DNA of 10,795 nt from the NCBI GenBank assembly GCA_028290685.1, contig JAQGJI010000095.1:1-10795 (forward strand), written 5' to 3'. The notes under the pieces were generated by a model, which was not told the DNA's origin, made no database searches, and saw only the letters and a list, made by a program, of their open reading frames with translations. Source of the DNA: Devosia sp. Its GTDB lineage: Bacteria; Pseudomonadota; Alphaproteobacteria; Rhizobiales; Devosiaceae. Of this stretch, positions 4,278 to 10,795 are shown in pieces; the first letter of the stretch is position 1; every line of letters begins with the position of its first letter. The position numbers and the translations under genes were made by a program.

Positions 4278-6827
4278 TTAAACCGACGCTCCATCCACCG
4301 TTTTGGCTGCCGGCAGGTCTTGCGCGTCGGTCCGCGCCTTGAGGCCGAAATTGATGAGAATCGGACCGTTGACGATGATGGAGGAGTACATGCCGACAAG
4401 CGAGCCGAAGGTCATCGCTATGGTGAAAGAGCGGATGACTTCGCCCCCGAACAGGACCAGCGGGATCAGCGCCAGGAACACGGTAAAGCCGGTCATCGAG
4501 GTGCGGACAATGGTCTGGTTGATCGACAGATCAATCAGTTCGGGCAACGGCATCTTGCGATGTTTTCGCAGGTTTTCGCGAATGCGGTCGGACACCACCA
4601 CCGTCTCGTTGAGCGACAGGCCCACCAGGGTCAGCACGGCCGCGATCGACGTCAGGTTGAACTCCAAGCCGGTCAGCGAGAACAGGCCGATGGTCATGAT
4701 GATGTCGTGGGTGGTGGTGGTGACGGCGGCCAGAGCGAACTGCCACTCGAAGCGGAACCAGATGTAGATCAGGATGGCCAGCAGGGCGACGACCACCGCT
4801 ATGACGCCCGCCCATGCCAGCTCGCCCGACACCGTGCCGCTGACGGCCTCGGTGCTGCGGATGGTGTAGTTTTCGCTGGCGAGAGCTTCGCTTACCTGGG
4901 CGACAGCCGCCTGGTCGGCGTCCTGCCCACCCTCCTGCGCCTGGACCCGGACCAGAACATCTTGCGGCGTGCCGAACCCCTGGACCTGAACTTCGCCCAG
5001 ATCGAGTCCGGCCAGCGTTTCGCGAATGCTGCCGACATCGGCCGGACCGTCATTGTGCTGGAGCACGATGGCCGTGCCGCCGACAAAGTCGATTCCGAGG
5101 TTGAAGCCCTTGAAGTAGGCCGAGCCGATGGAGAGCAGGCTGGCAACAATCGAAAACGCAATGACGTAGCGCGAAATCTTCATGAACGGGATGGAGGTGC
5201 CATCCGGAATGAAGCGGAACTTCTGAATCTTGAGGGTCTTTGGGCGCTTGGCGCGATACCACATGCCCACGAAGTAGAGCGTAACCGTGTAGGAGGTGAA
5301 CAGCGACGTCAGAATGCCAAGGCCCAGCGTGACGGCGAAACCCTGCACCGGGCCGGAGCCCAGGAAATACAGCACGATCGCCGCGATCAACTGGGTGAGG
5401 TGCGAATCGATGATGGTGCCCCAGGCACGCTCGAAGCCGGCATTGATGGCCTGCAGCGGCGATTTGCCGGCTTTTTGCTCCTCGCGCATGCGCTCGTAGA
5501 TCAGCACGTTGGCGTCGACGGCCATGCCGATGGTCAGCACGATGCCGGCAATGCCTGGAAGCGTCAGCGTCGCGCCCAGCATGGAAAGGGCGCCAAAGAT
5601 AAGGATAATGTTCAGGATCAGCGAGATATTGGCAAAGACGCCGAACCGGCCATAGGCCAGAACCATGAAGGCCAGCACCAGCACGGACGCCACGACACCG
5701 GCAGTCAGGCCATGCTGGATGGAATCGGCGCCCAAGCTGGCGTCGACCGTGCGCTCCTCGATGATGTCGAGACTGGCCGGCAGGGCACCGGCGCGCAGCA
5801 GGACGGCGAGGTCATTGGCGCTCGCCGTGGTGAAGCTGCCGCTGATCTGGCCGGTACCGCCAGTGATCGGCTGCTGAATCTGGGGGGCGGTGACGACCTG
5901 ATTGTCGAGCACGATGGCGAAGCGTTGCCCCACATTGGCCGAGGTGATCTGCCCGAAGGTGACGGCGCCGCGGGTATCGAGGCGGAAGCTGACGACGGGC
6001 AAGGCGCGCTGCTGGTCGTAGCTCGGCTGCGCGTCGATGAGCGATTCACCGCCCAGCGATACATCTTCATACAGCAGCTCTTCGCCGCCATCCTGGGAGG
6101 GCAGGATAAAGGTGCCGGCGGGCAGGCCCTGCTCGCGGGCCTGGGCCGCGCTCATGCCGGGGTAGACCATGTGGAAGGTCAGGCGCGCCGTGCGCGAGAT
6201 GATGTCCTTGAGGCGGGTTGAATCGCCAAAGCCGGGCACCTGCACCAGGATGCGGTTGGTACCCTGGCGCTGGATGGAGGGCTCGGTGGTGCCCAGCTCG
6301 TCAATGCGGTTGCGGATAACTTCGATGGACTGGGCAACCAGCGCCGAGGTGCGCTGCGCAACGCCCTCGGGGGTCAGCGTGACCGTGAGCCTGCCGTCGG
6401 GCGCTTCGCCAAAGGCGAGTTCGTTGACACCGCCAACCGCGATGAGGGAATTGCTGATGGTGTTCTGAAGCGCCTCGACGGCCGCGCGGGCGGCGTCCTT
6501 CTGGGCGGGGTCGGTGAGTTCGATGGTGAGCGTACTGGTCGCTTCATCGGTGGTGATCAGATTGCCGATGCCGTTCTGGTTGGCCAGCGTGTTGCGCACG
6601 TCGCGGCGCAGGCTTTGCAGGCGCTCGGAGACAATGCCATCCTCGTTGACCTGCAGCAGCAGATGCGATCCGCCCTGCAGATCAAGCCCCAGCACCACGG
6701 TCTGCTTGGGCAGAAAGCCTGGCCAGGCATCGCGCACATCCTGCGGCAGGAAGCTGGGGACGGCAAACAGCACGCCCAGCAGAGCAACAAAGGCGATGAT
6801 GGCGGTGCGAATCGGCGAGAACTGCAT
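4278..6827 (-). CDS. secDF: Fused protein translocase subunit SecDF
   Basis: SecD and SecF are fused into one 849-residue inner membrane protein that uses the proton gradient to pull exported polypeptides through SecYEG. The SecD half has TM1 (about 8-27), GLDLQGGSHLLL (47-58), a large periplasmic domain (about 30-370) and GMAVDANVLIYERMREE in TM4 with D438. The SecF half begins near residue 550, with NLGIDFVGGTAIVL, and has 12 TM segments in all. The proton-relay pair of SecF maps to E741 (in LNETVVVSDRIREN) and R775. The 34-residue spacing between them equals that of D637 and R671 in Thermus SecDF, so the usual Asp is Glu here. The listed start avoids a preceding in-frame TTG; AGGA lies 8 nt before the ATG. 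It follows yajC with a 63-nt gap containing a strong palindrome. A fused SecDF is common in Hyphomicrobiales. Function is certain. Confidence 0.97.
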   Translation of the reverse strand: MQFSPIRTAIIAFVALLGVLFAVPSFLPQDVRDAWPGFLPKQTVVLGLDLQGGSHLLLQVNEDGIVSERLQSLRRDVRNTLANQNGIGNLITTDEATSTLTIELTDPAQKDAARAAVEALQNTISNSLIAVGGVNELAFGEAPDGRLTVTLTPEGVAQRTSALVAQSIEVIRNRIDELGTTEPSIQRQGTNRILVQVPGFGDSTRLKDIISRTARLTFHMVYPGMSAAQAREQGLPAGTFILPSQDGGEELLYEDVSLGGESLIDAQPSYDQQRALPVVSFRLDTRGAVTFGQITSANVGQRFAIVLDNQVVTAPQIQQPITGGTGQISGSFTTASANDLAVLLRAGALPASLDIIEERTVDASLGADSIQHGLTAGVVASVLVLAFMVLAYGRFGVFANISLILNIILIFGALSMLGATLTLPGIAGIVLTIGMAVDANVLIYERMREEQKAGKSPLQAINAGFERAWGTIIDSHLTQLIAAIVLYFLGSGPVQGFAVTLGLGILTSLFTSYTVTLYFVGMWYRAKRPKTLKIQKFRFIPDGTSIPFMKISRYVIAFSIVASLLSIGSAYFKGFNLGIDFVGGTAIVLQHNDGPADVGSIRETLAGLDLGEVQVQGFGTPQDVLVRVQAQEGGQDADQAAVAQVSEALASENYTIRSTEAVSGTVSGELAWAGVIAVVVALLAILIYIWFRFEWQFALAAVTTTTHDIIMTIGLFSLTGLEFNLTSIAAVLTLVGLSLNETVVVSDRIRENLRKHRKMPLPELIDLSINQTIVRTSMTGFTVFLALIPLVLFGGEVIRSFTIAMTFGSLVGMYSSIIVNGPILINFGLKARTDAQDLPAAKTVDGASV

Positions 6828-6850
6828 CAAAAACGTCCTGAACGGAAAAT

Positions 6851-6870
6851 CCGGAGCCCGTGGGCTCCGG
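6851..6870. other. Strong palindrome between yajC and secDF
   Basis: CCGGAGCCC (6851-6859) and GGGCTCCGG (6862-6870) are perfectly complementary with only two bases between. In RNA the likely form is an 8-bp stem with a 4-nt loop. On the minus strand it sits 20 nt after the yajC stop and about 23 nt before the secDF start, and is followed by ATTTTCC, a short and poor U-tract. It may be an intercistronic processing, stabilising or partial-termination hairpin that sets the yajC to secDF ratio. That role is an inference. Confidence 0.55.
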
Positions 6871-6890
6871 CGGAGAGCGGGAGCCGAGGG

Positions 6891-7244
6891 TCAGACAGGC
6901 TTGTTGTCGTTGACCGGCTCGGCCTTGGAGCGGACGTCGGCAACCATGCCGCGCACCAGCCTGACCCTGACGCCCTGGGCAATCTCGACCTCGAGATCCT
7001 CGCCATCGACGGCCTTGGTGACCTTGCCGATGATGCCGCCGGTCGACACCACGGTGTCCCCGCGCCGGATCGCCGACAGCATGGCCTGCTGGGCCTTCAA
7101 ACGCTTTTGCTGGGGCCGGAAAATCTGCAGCCAGAAGATCACCACCAGCAGCAGGATGGGCATCAGCTGAATGAAGATATCGGTTAATCCGCCACCTGCT
7201 GCGGGTGCACCGGCTGCCTGGGCAAAAGCGGGGGAAACAAACAT
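6891..7244 (-). CDS. yajC: Sec translocase accessory subunit YajC
   Basis: YajC is a single-span inner membrane protein found in complex with SecDF. The predicted protein has 117 residues. A short Ala/Gly-rich N-terminal segment (MFVSPAFAQAAGAPAAGGG) is followed by one TM helix (about 22-42, IFIQLMPILLLVVIFWL). Then come the hallmark FRPQQKR (42-48) and the cytoplasmic domain with GDTVVSTGGIIGKV (62-75). The frame extends 28 codons upstream, but the start at 7244 is preferred: AAAGGA lies 9 nt before it, and the extension shows no family similarity. It is the first gene of the operon with secDF and probably the NDUFAF3/6-like genes. A good promoter lies 126 nt upstream. Function is clear from length, hallmark motif and position beside secDF. 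Confidence 0.96.
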   Translation of the reverse strand: MFVSPAFAQAAGAPAAGGGLTDIFIQLMPILLLVVIFWLQIFRPQQKRLKAQQAMLSAIRRGDTVVSTGGIIGKVTKAVDGEDLEVEIAQGVRVRLVRGMVADVRSKAEPVNDNKPV

Positions 7245-7369
7245 GAGGCGAGTTCCTTTGGTTTCTTCTTGGTTTGTTGAGGGACTGCGCCAGGCACCAA
7301 ATCGGGTTAACCAGGCTACTGGACGCATATGGGGCGGGCTGCACTTGCGCCCCGGTCAAAATCGGCGGG

Positions 7370-7398
7370 ACTATACATTTGCGCCTGCCTGATTGCAA
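7370..7398 (-). promoter_or_regulatory. Candidate sigma-70-type promoter of yajC-secDF
   Basis: Read on the minus strand, TTGCAA (7398-7393) is followed after exactly 17 nt by TATAGT (7375-7370), which matches 5 of 6 bases of the -10 consensus. Transcription would start near 7363, giving a leader of about 120 nt before yajC. The leader contains a possible small stem, GGGGCG with CGCCCC. The site lies in the divergent gap shared with the DUF815 gene, whose own promoter I could not pick out. Confidence 0.5.
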
Positions 7399-7449
7399 AG
7401 CCATTCGGGGGGCCGCAAATTGCCGCGTCGAGCACAGGACGAAGATGAA

Positions 7450-8322
7450 GTGAAAAACAAGGATTACCGCGCCCGGATCGCCAGTGCATTGGCGCAAATC
7501 GCCAGCTCGCTGAAGGACTTGGGACAGGAGCCGGAGAAAACGATTCCGGTTCTGGGCGCTGCCGATGCGTACCATTGGGATGGCGATGCCGGAGTGTTGA
7601 TGGCGGTGCCGCGGGTGAACCGGGTGCCGCTGGACATGCTCAAGGGGATCGACGCGGTGCAGGACATCCTGCTGCGCAATACGGAACAGTTTGCGCGCGG
7701 GCACGGGGCCAACAATGCCCTGCTGTGGGGTGCGCGGGGGATGGGCAAGAGTTCGCTGGTCAAAGCCATCCATGGGGACATTGCCGGGCGGGACGGGTTC
7801 GAGCGGCTGGTGCTGATCGAAATCGCGCGCGAGGACCTCGCTACGCTGCCGGAGCTGATGCGGCGGATCGGGCGGGAACAGGCGCGGTTCATCGTTTTTT
7901 GCGACGATCTGAGCTTTGACAACGGGGAGACCAGCTACAAGTCGCTCAAGACCATTCTGGACGGCGGGCTGGAGGGGCGGCCGGAGAACGTGCTGTTTTA
8001 CGCGACGTCGAACCGGCGGCACCTGATGCCCCGCGACATGATCGAGAACGAGCGCTCGACAGCGATCAATCCGGGCGAAGCGGTGGAGGAGAAGGTGTCC
8101 CTGTCAGATCGGTTCGGGCTGTGGCTAGGGTTCCACAATTGCGACCAAGCGACGTTTCTAGTCATGGTGCGGGCCTATGCAGACCATTTTGGCCTGGAGA
8201 TCGACGACGAGACGCTGCGGGCCCGGGCGATCGAGTGGGCGGCCACCAGGGGCGCACGGTCGGGGCGCGTGGCGGTGCAGTTGGTGCGCACGCTGGCTGG
8301 AGAAATGGGACGGCCAGCCTAG
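7450..8322 (+). CDS. AAA+ ATPase of the DUF815 family
   Basis: From the GTG start the protein has 290 residues. It has a P-loop GARGMGKSS (Walker A, 94-102), a Walker B segment RFIVFCDDLSF (146-156), a sensor-type LFYATSNRR (182-190) and the conserved SLSDRFGLWLGF (217-228), whose Arg could be an arginine finger. These are the features of DUF815, an AAA+ family of unknown role common in alphaproteobacteria. An N-terminal region of about 90 residues precedes the ATPase core and probably binds a partner. The GTG at 7450 is chosen because AGGA (7436-7439) lies 10 nt before it. An in-frame TTG at 7393 would add 19 residues but has no ribosome binding site. The gene diverges from yajC and converges on the LysM-LytM lipoprotein gene. 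No substrate or partner can be read from the sequence. Confidence 0.9.
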   Translation: MKNKDYRARIASALAQIASSLKDLGQEPEKTIPVLGAADAYHWDGDAGVLMAVPRVNRVPLDMLKGIDAVQDILLRNTEQFARGHGANNALLWGARGMGKSSLVKAIHGDIAGRDGFERLVLIEIAREDLATLPELMRRIGREQARFIVFCDDLSFDNGETSYKSLKTILDGGLEGRPENVLFYATSNRRHLMPRDMIENERSTAINPGEAVEEKVSLSDRFGLWLGFHNCDQATFLVMVRAYADHFGLEIDDETLRARAIEWAATRGARSGRVAVQLVRTLAGEMGRPA

Positions 8323-8333
8323 ATGGGGGGCAG

Positions 8334-8361
8334 CCAGCCCCCGCTCTGGGCGGGGGCCTGG
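8334..8361. terminator. Bidirectional hairpin between convergent genes
   Basis: CCCCCGC (8338-8344) pairs with GCGGGGG (8350-8356) around loop TCTGG. CCAG (8334-8337) pairs with CTGG (8358-8361), with one bulged C. It sits 11 nt after the DUF815 stop and 7 nt beyond the stop of the minus-strand lipoprotein gene. The stem is very strong but the T-tract is weak (TGCTTT on plus), so termination in both directions is likely but not certain. Confidence 0.65.
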
Positions 8362-8368
8362 CGTGCTT

Positions 8369-9640
8369 TCAGCTCGCGAGCAGCGGCACCGGATCGACGG
8401 GGGTAGCGCCCTTGCGCAGTTCGAAGTGCAGTTGCGGCTTGGTCACCGAGCCGGTCATGCCGGCGGCGCCGATGGTGTCGCCGCGACCGACATTGGCGCC
8501 CTTGGCGACGTTCATGGAACTGAGATGGGCATAGGCGGAGACATAACCGTTGGGGTGGCGGATCAGGACGAGGTTGCCGTAGCCTTCAACGCCCGAGCCC
8601 ACATAGATCACCGTGCCGTTTTCGGCGGCCTTGACCGGAGAACCTTCGGCAGCTTCGATATTGATGCCGGTGCCCTTTGAGGAGGCAAAGTCGGTCAGGA
8701 TGCGGCCGCTGACCGGCCAGCGGAACTTGTCGCTGCCGGACATGGCGGGCTCGGCCGCCGGAGCGGCGGCGACTTGGGTGGGTGCCGCCGGGGGTGGAGC
8801 GGCTTGCGGCGCCACGGGAGCGGCAGCCGCCGTTGCCTGCAAGGTATTGGCGGCGGCCGGAAGGGTCTGCTGCGCGGGAGCGGGCGCAGCCATCGGCGCA
8901 ACGCTGGCAAGCTGGGTCGGGGCCTTGGTGGCAAGCAGATCGGCACGGCCCGGAATGATCACCGCCTGGCCAACCACGATCTTGTCAGGGGAAGACAGTC
9001 CGTTGGCCTGCACGATAGCTTGCGTCGTCACTTCGTAGCGACGGGCTATGGTGTAGAGCGACTCGCCACTGGCAATGGTGTGCTTGAAGGAGCCGCCGGA
9101 CGCGGGGGCTGCGGGTGCCGGCGTGCTGGATGCCAGGGTCGGAACCGAATTGTTGGTCGGCAGGCTGCCGAGGGCAGCGGGAGAAGGCATCGGGGTGGCC
9201 GACGCGAATGCGGGCTGTGCTTGCATGGCTGGAGGGGATCCCTGGGACGAGGAACTCAATACTGGAAGGTCTTGGGACTGCACGGAGGGCGCTGAGCCAC
9301 CCGCAGACAGAGGTGCCAGCGGCTGGCTGAAGGCCGTTTGGGCTGGCTGGTTCCATGCGGGCTGCGCCGCAGGCTGATTGTTCCACATGCCGCCACTGCC
9401 CAATGGCTCAGGCGGCAGGAACTGCGTTTCGGCCACCAGGGCCTGGGATGCGCCCAGGCTCGAGGGCATGCGCTGATTGCTGGAAGACGGTGCCGACTGC
9501 CCGATCGAACCAGTCGTGGTATTGTCGCCGAAAGCGCGACTGCCCAGGCTGGAACACCCGGAAAGAGCAATGGCGGCAGCTACCAAACCAGCCATTGCGA
9601 CAGCGCTTTTTGGCGCTTGACGGGATACGCGGATATTCAT
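8369..9640 (-). CDS. LysM-LytM lipoprotein, NlpD/DipM-like
   Basis: This is a 423-residue envelope lipoprotein. The N-terminal signal has a hydrophobic core and the lipobox LSGC, with C29 as the lipidated residue. A long Ala/Pro/Gln/Ser-rich linker follows, then a LysM peptidoglycan-binding domain (about 185-230, HTIASGESLYTIARRYEV...VVGQAVIIP). A second Ala/Pro linker leads to a C-terminal LytM (M23) domain (about 305-418). The M23 metal site is broken: the HxGxD motif reads GTGIN (323-327) and the HxH motif reads QLH (403-405), although H372 of YAH is kept. As in E. coli NlpD, which also lacks the ligands, it probably activates cell-wall amidases during division rather than cutting peptidoglycan. 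It sits beside surE, as nlpD does in enterobacteria, but without pcm. The ATG at 9640 has only a weak GAG-type ribosome binding site. Confidence 0.9.
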   Translation of the reverse strand: MNIRVSRQAPKSAVAMAGLVAAAIALSGCSSLGSRAFGDNTTTGSIGQSAPSSSNQRMPSSLGASQALVAETQFLPPEPLGSGGMWNNQPAAQPAWNQPAQTAFSQPLAPLSAGGSAPSVQSQDLPVLSSSSQGSPPAMQAQPAFASATPMPSPAALGSLPTNNSVPTLASSTPAPAAPASGGSFKHTIASGESLYTIARRYEVTTQAIVQANGLSSPDKIVVGQAVIIPGRADLLATKAPTQLASVAPMAAPAPAQQTLPAAANTLQATAAAAPVAPQAAPPPAAPTQVAAAPAAEPAMSGSDKFRWPVSGRILTDFASSKGTGINIEAAEGSPVKAAENGTVIYVGSGVEGYGNLVLIRHPNGYVSAYAHLSSMNVAKGANVGRGDTIGAAGMTGSVTKPQLHFELRKGATPVDPVPLLAS

Positions 9641-9976
9641 CAGCTTACTCGTACGCAGGTACTCAACACGAGTTTGAATCTAGGACGGTAAGGTAAAGAC
9701 GAGTTTAAAGCCGATGCGATTTGAGTAGAATCGTGAGGGGGAGATTCGGAAATGGTTAGGGTTAAGGGCAAAGGGTGCAGGAGCCGCGATGTCCGGGGCC
9801 AATCCGATCCCACTCCTTGATCCCCCGCGCGTGGAGAGGATGTCGATTGACCTTTCACAAACCGTCGCCGTCCGGCTCAGGTGGCAGCACCGCTCGATGG
9901 CCCGGAGAGGCCGGGCAATGAGGGCGAAACCGCAGTGCCGGTGGAACCCGACAGGCAAGGGCGGCGCCGACTTCGG
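9641..9976. other. Intergenic region between surE and the LytM lipoprotein gene
   Basis: No gene is seen in these 336 nt; pcm, often found here in relatives, is absent. Near the lipoprotein start, ACGAGTTT is repeated at 9668-9675 and 9699-9706, 31 nt apart, with an inverted ACTCGT at 9647-9652. On the minus strand, positions 9765-9752 read TTAACCCTAACCAT, two tandem matches to the CtrA half-site TTAACC(AT). Near surE a palindrome GCCCGG-AGAGG-CCGGGC (9900-9916) resembles the intergenic element seen after secDF, and a small hairpin (GCCGA/TCGGC) lies at the surE stop. Promoter assignments are not secure. Confidence 0.45.
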
Positions 9977-10747
9977 CTAGAGCGAGAGCGTGCCCTGCAG
10001 GCGCCTGACGAGGTCCATATCGGTTTGCTGGAGCAGCATGGGGGTGACCGTGATGAAACCGTCGCGGCGCATGGTCTCGAAATCGGCCCCGGGATCGAGC
10101 GGCAGCGGGGTCTCGGGGATGGCGATGAAAAACTTTCCGGCGTTATCGCTGGGATAATAGCGGAACGGGGCGCGAGCGAAGCGCTGGTGATGGACGACGG
10201 CAATGCCGCTGGTCTGTTCTGGAGGGCAGAAGGGGAAATTGAGGTTGTAGTAGTGCTCCCGGTCAGCCCCTGCCGCAGCGATCACGGCGCGCGCCGCGGC
10301 AATGCCGTGGTGGCGAGCGTTGGACCAGTCGACGTTGCGGCTATGCTCGTAATTGACGCTCTGGCTCATGGCGATGCCGATGGCGCCTTGCAGGGCCCCT
10401 TCCCGTGCGCCGGCGGCTGTGCCGGAAGCATTGATGATGTCGCCCAGATTCTGACCCGCGTTGACGCCGGACAGAACGACATCCGCGGGACGCTCACCCA
10501 GAAGATGGGTCATGCCGGCGACAACGCAGTCGGCGGGTGAGCCGCCGACAATGGCGAAGGTGCGCGCGTCACGCCGTTCAATGGACAGTTCGTGGCCCAG
10601 CGAAAAACGGTGCCCTGCCCCGGACTGATTGGCGTCGGGGGCAACGATCCAAACATCATCGCTGAGGGCCCGGGCGATAGCGGCCGTGATGGCGAGGCCC
10701 GGCGCATCGATGCCATCGTCGTTGGTGATGAGAATACGCAGGCTCAT
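9977..10747 (-). CDS. surE: 5'/3'-nucleotidase SurE
   Basis: SurE is a metal-dependent phosphatase acting on nucleoside 5'- and 3'-monophosphates and, in some bacteria, short polyphosphate. The predicted protein has 256 residues, the usual length. The N-terminal metal-binding motif is ILITNDDGIDAPG (5-17), VAPDANQSG (35-43) follows, and the signature SGVNAGQNLGDIINASGTAAGAREGA begins near residue 93. The ATG directly follows the serS stop codon (TAG then ATG, no gap), so the two are almost certainly translated from one mRNA. Downstream, where relatives often carry pcm, there is a 336-nt gap before the LysM-LytM lipoprotein gene. There is nothing unusual in the catalytic residues that I can see. 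Confidence 0.97.
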   Translation of the reverse strand: MSLRILITNDDGIDAPGLAITAAIARALSDDVWIVAPDANQSGAGHRFSLGHELSIERRDARTFAIVGGSPADCVVAGMTHLLGERPADVVLSGVNAGQNLGDIINASGTAAGAREGALQGAIGIAMSQSVNYEHSRNVDWSNARHHGIAAARAVIAAAGADREHYYNLNFPFCPPEQTSGIAVVHHQRFARAPFRYYPSDNAGKFFIAIPETPLPLDPGADFETMRRDGFITVTPMLLQQTDMDLVRRLQGTLSL

Positions 10748-10795
10748 CTAGCGGCCGCCGATCGAGGTCATGCCTCCCATATAGGGCCGCAGGAC
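10748..10795 (-). CDS. serS: Seryl-tRNA synthetase, C-terminal end (partial)
   Basis: Only the last 15 codons and the TAG stop lie in the window; the rest is beyond the right edge. They read VLRPYMGGMTSIGGR, which matches the conserved C-terminal end of bacterial SerS (LRPYM-G-G/N-L...I). The stop is directly adjacent to the surE ATG, and serS-surE is a known alphaproteobacterial gene pair. The assignment rests on a short stretch plus context. Confidence 0.85.
   Translation of the reverse strand, partial: VLRPYMGGMTSIGGR

Noticed and set aside
4320..6221. Long open plus-strand frame of 633 codons opposite secDF
   Set aside because: It is antisense to a certain gene, its composition (many Gly, Asp, Arg, His, Gln) is that of a shadow frame in GC-rich DNA, and it has no recognisable domain.
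7245..7328. 28-codon N-terminal extension of yajC
   Set aside because: It shows no similarity to YajC, and a proper Shine-Dalgarno lies just before the internal ATG at 7244.
6682..8022. Long minus-strand frame of 446 codons across yajC and the DUF815 gene
   Set aside because: It runs antisense to the DUF815 gene and out of frame with yajC. The sequence is Pro/Arg-rich and matches no family.
9881..10540. Plus-strand frame of 219 codons opposite surE
   Set aside because: It is antisense to a certain surE and has no recognisable domain.

Overview
The window looks like a chromosomal segment of an alphaproteobacterium of the order Hyphomicrobiales, possibly Devosiaceae. The order is inferred from the fused SecDF, the alphaproteobacterial TrmFO, two DUF1127 proteins and the gene order. 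The family is a guess from general resemblance. Base composition is GC-rich and even. I see no mobile element, tRNA, rRNA, CRISPR array or phage gene.

Layout. Positions 1-427 hold no gene I can support. Two small plus-strand genes of the DUF1127 type follow (428-583 and 775-924), the second ending in a clear Rho-independent terminator. Next is trmFO (plus, 1196-2581), which modifies U54 in the T-loop of tRNA. It converges on a minus-strand block, and the gap between them is filled with palindromic intergenic repeats. Read in its own direction, the minus-strand block is yajC, secDF, a Mth938/NDUFAF3-like gene and a squalene/phytoene-synthase-fold (NDUFAF6-like) gene. A plus-strand AAA ATPase gene (DUF815) diverges from yajC. 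It converges on an NlpD/DipM-like LysM-LytM lipoprotein gene (minus), with a strong hairpin between them. Upstream of that, also on minus, are surE and the last 15 codons of serS.

How the genes fit together. YajC and SecDF are the accessory part of the Sec translocon, using the proton motive force to pull exported proteins across the inner membrane. The two genes behind them resemble mitochondrial complex I assembly factors NDUFAF3 and NDUFAF6. Their linkage to membrane-insertion genes is a known alphaproteobacterial context, and it suggests a role in assembling membrane respiratory complexes rather than in carotenoid or hopanoid synthesis. The LysM-LytM lipoprotein is probably an envelope factor that controls peptidoglycan amidases. 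Its place beside surE recalls the enterobacterial surE-pcm-nlpD order, but pcm is absent here.

I do not see an undescribed defence, mobile or biosynthetic system. The best second-look items are: the complex I assembly gene pair behind the Sec operon, with its apparent loss of catalytic motifs; an Asp-to-Glu change at the SecF proton-relay position; the degenerate LytM domain; the paired DUF1127 genes; and several unassigned inverted repeats and hairpins in the intergenic gaps.
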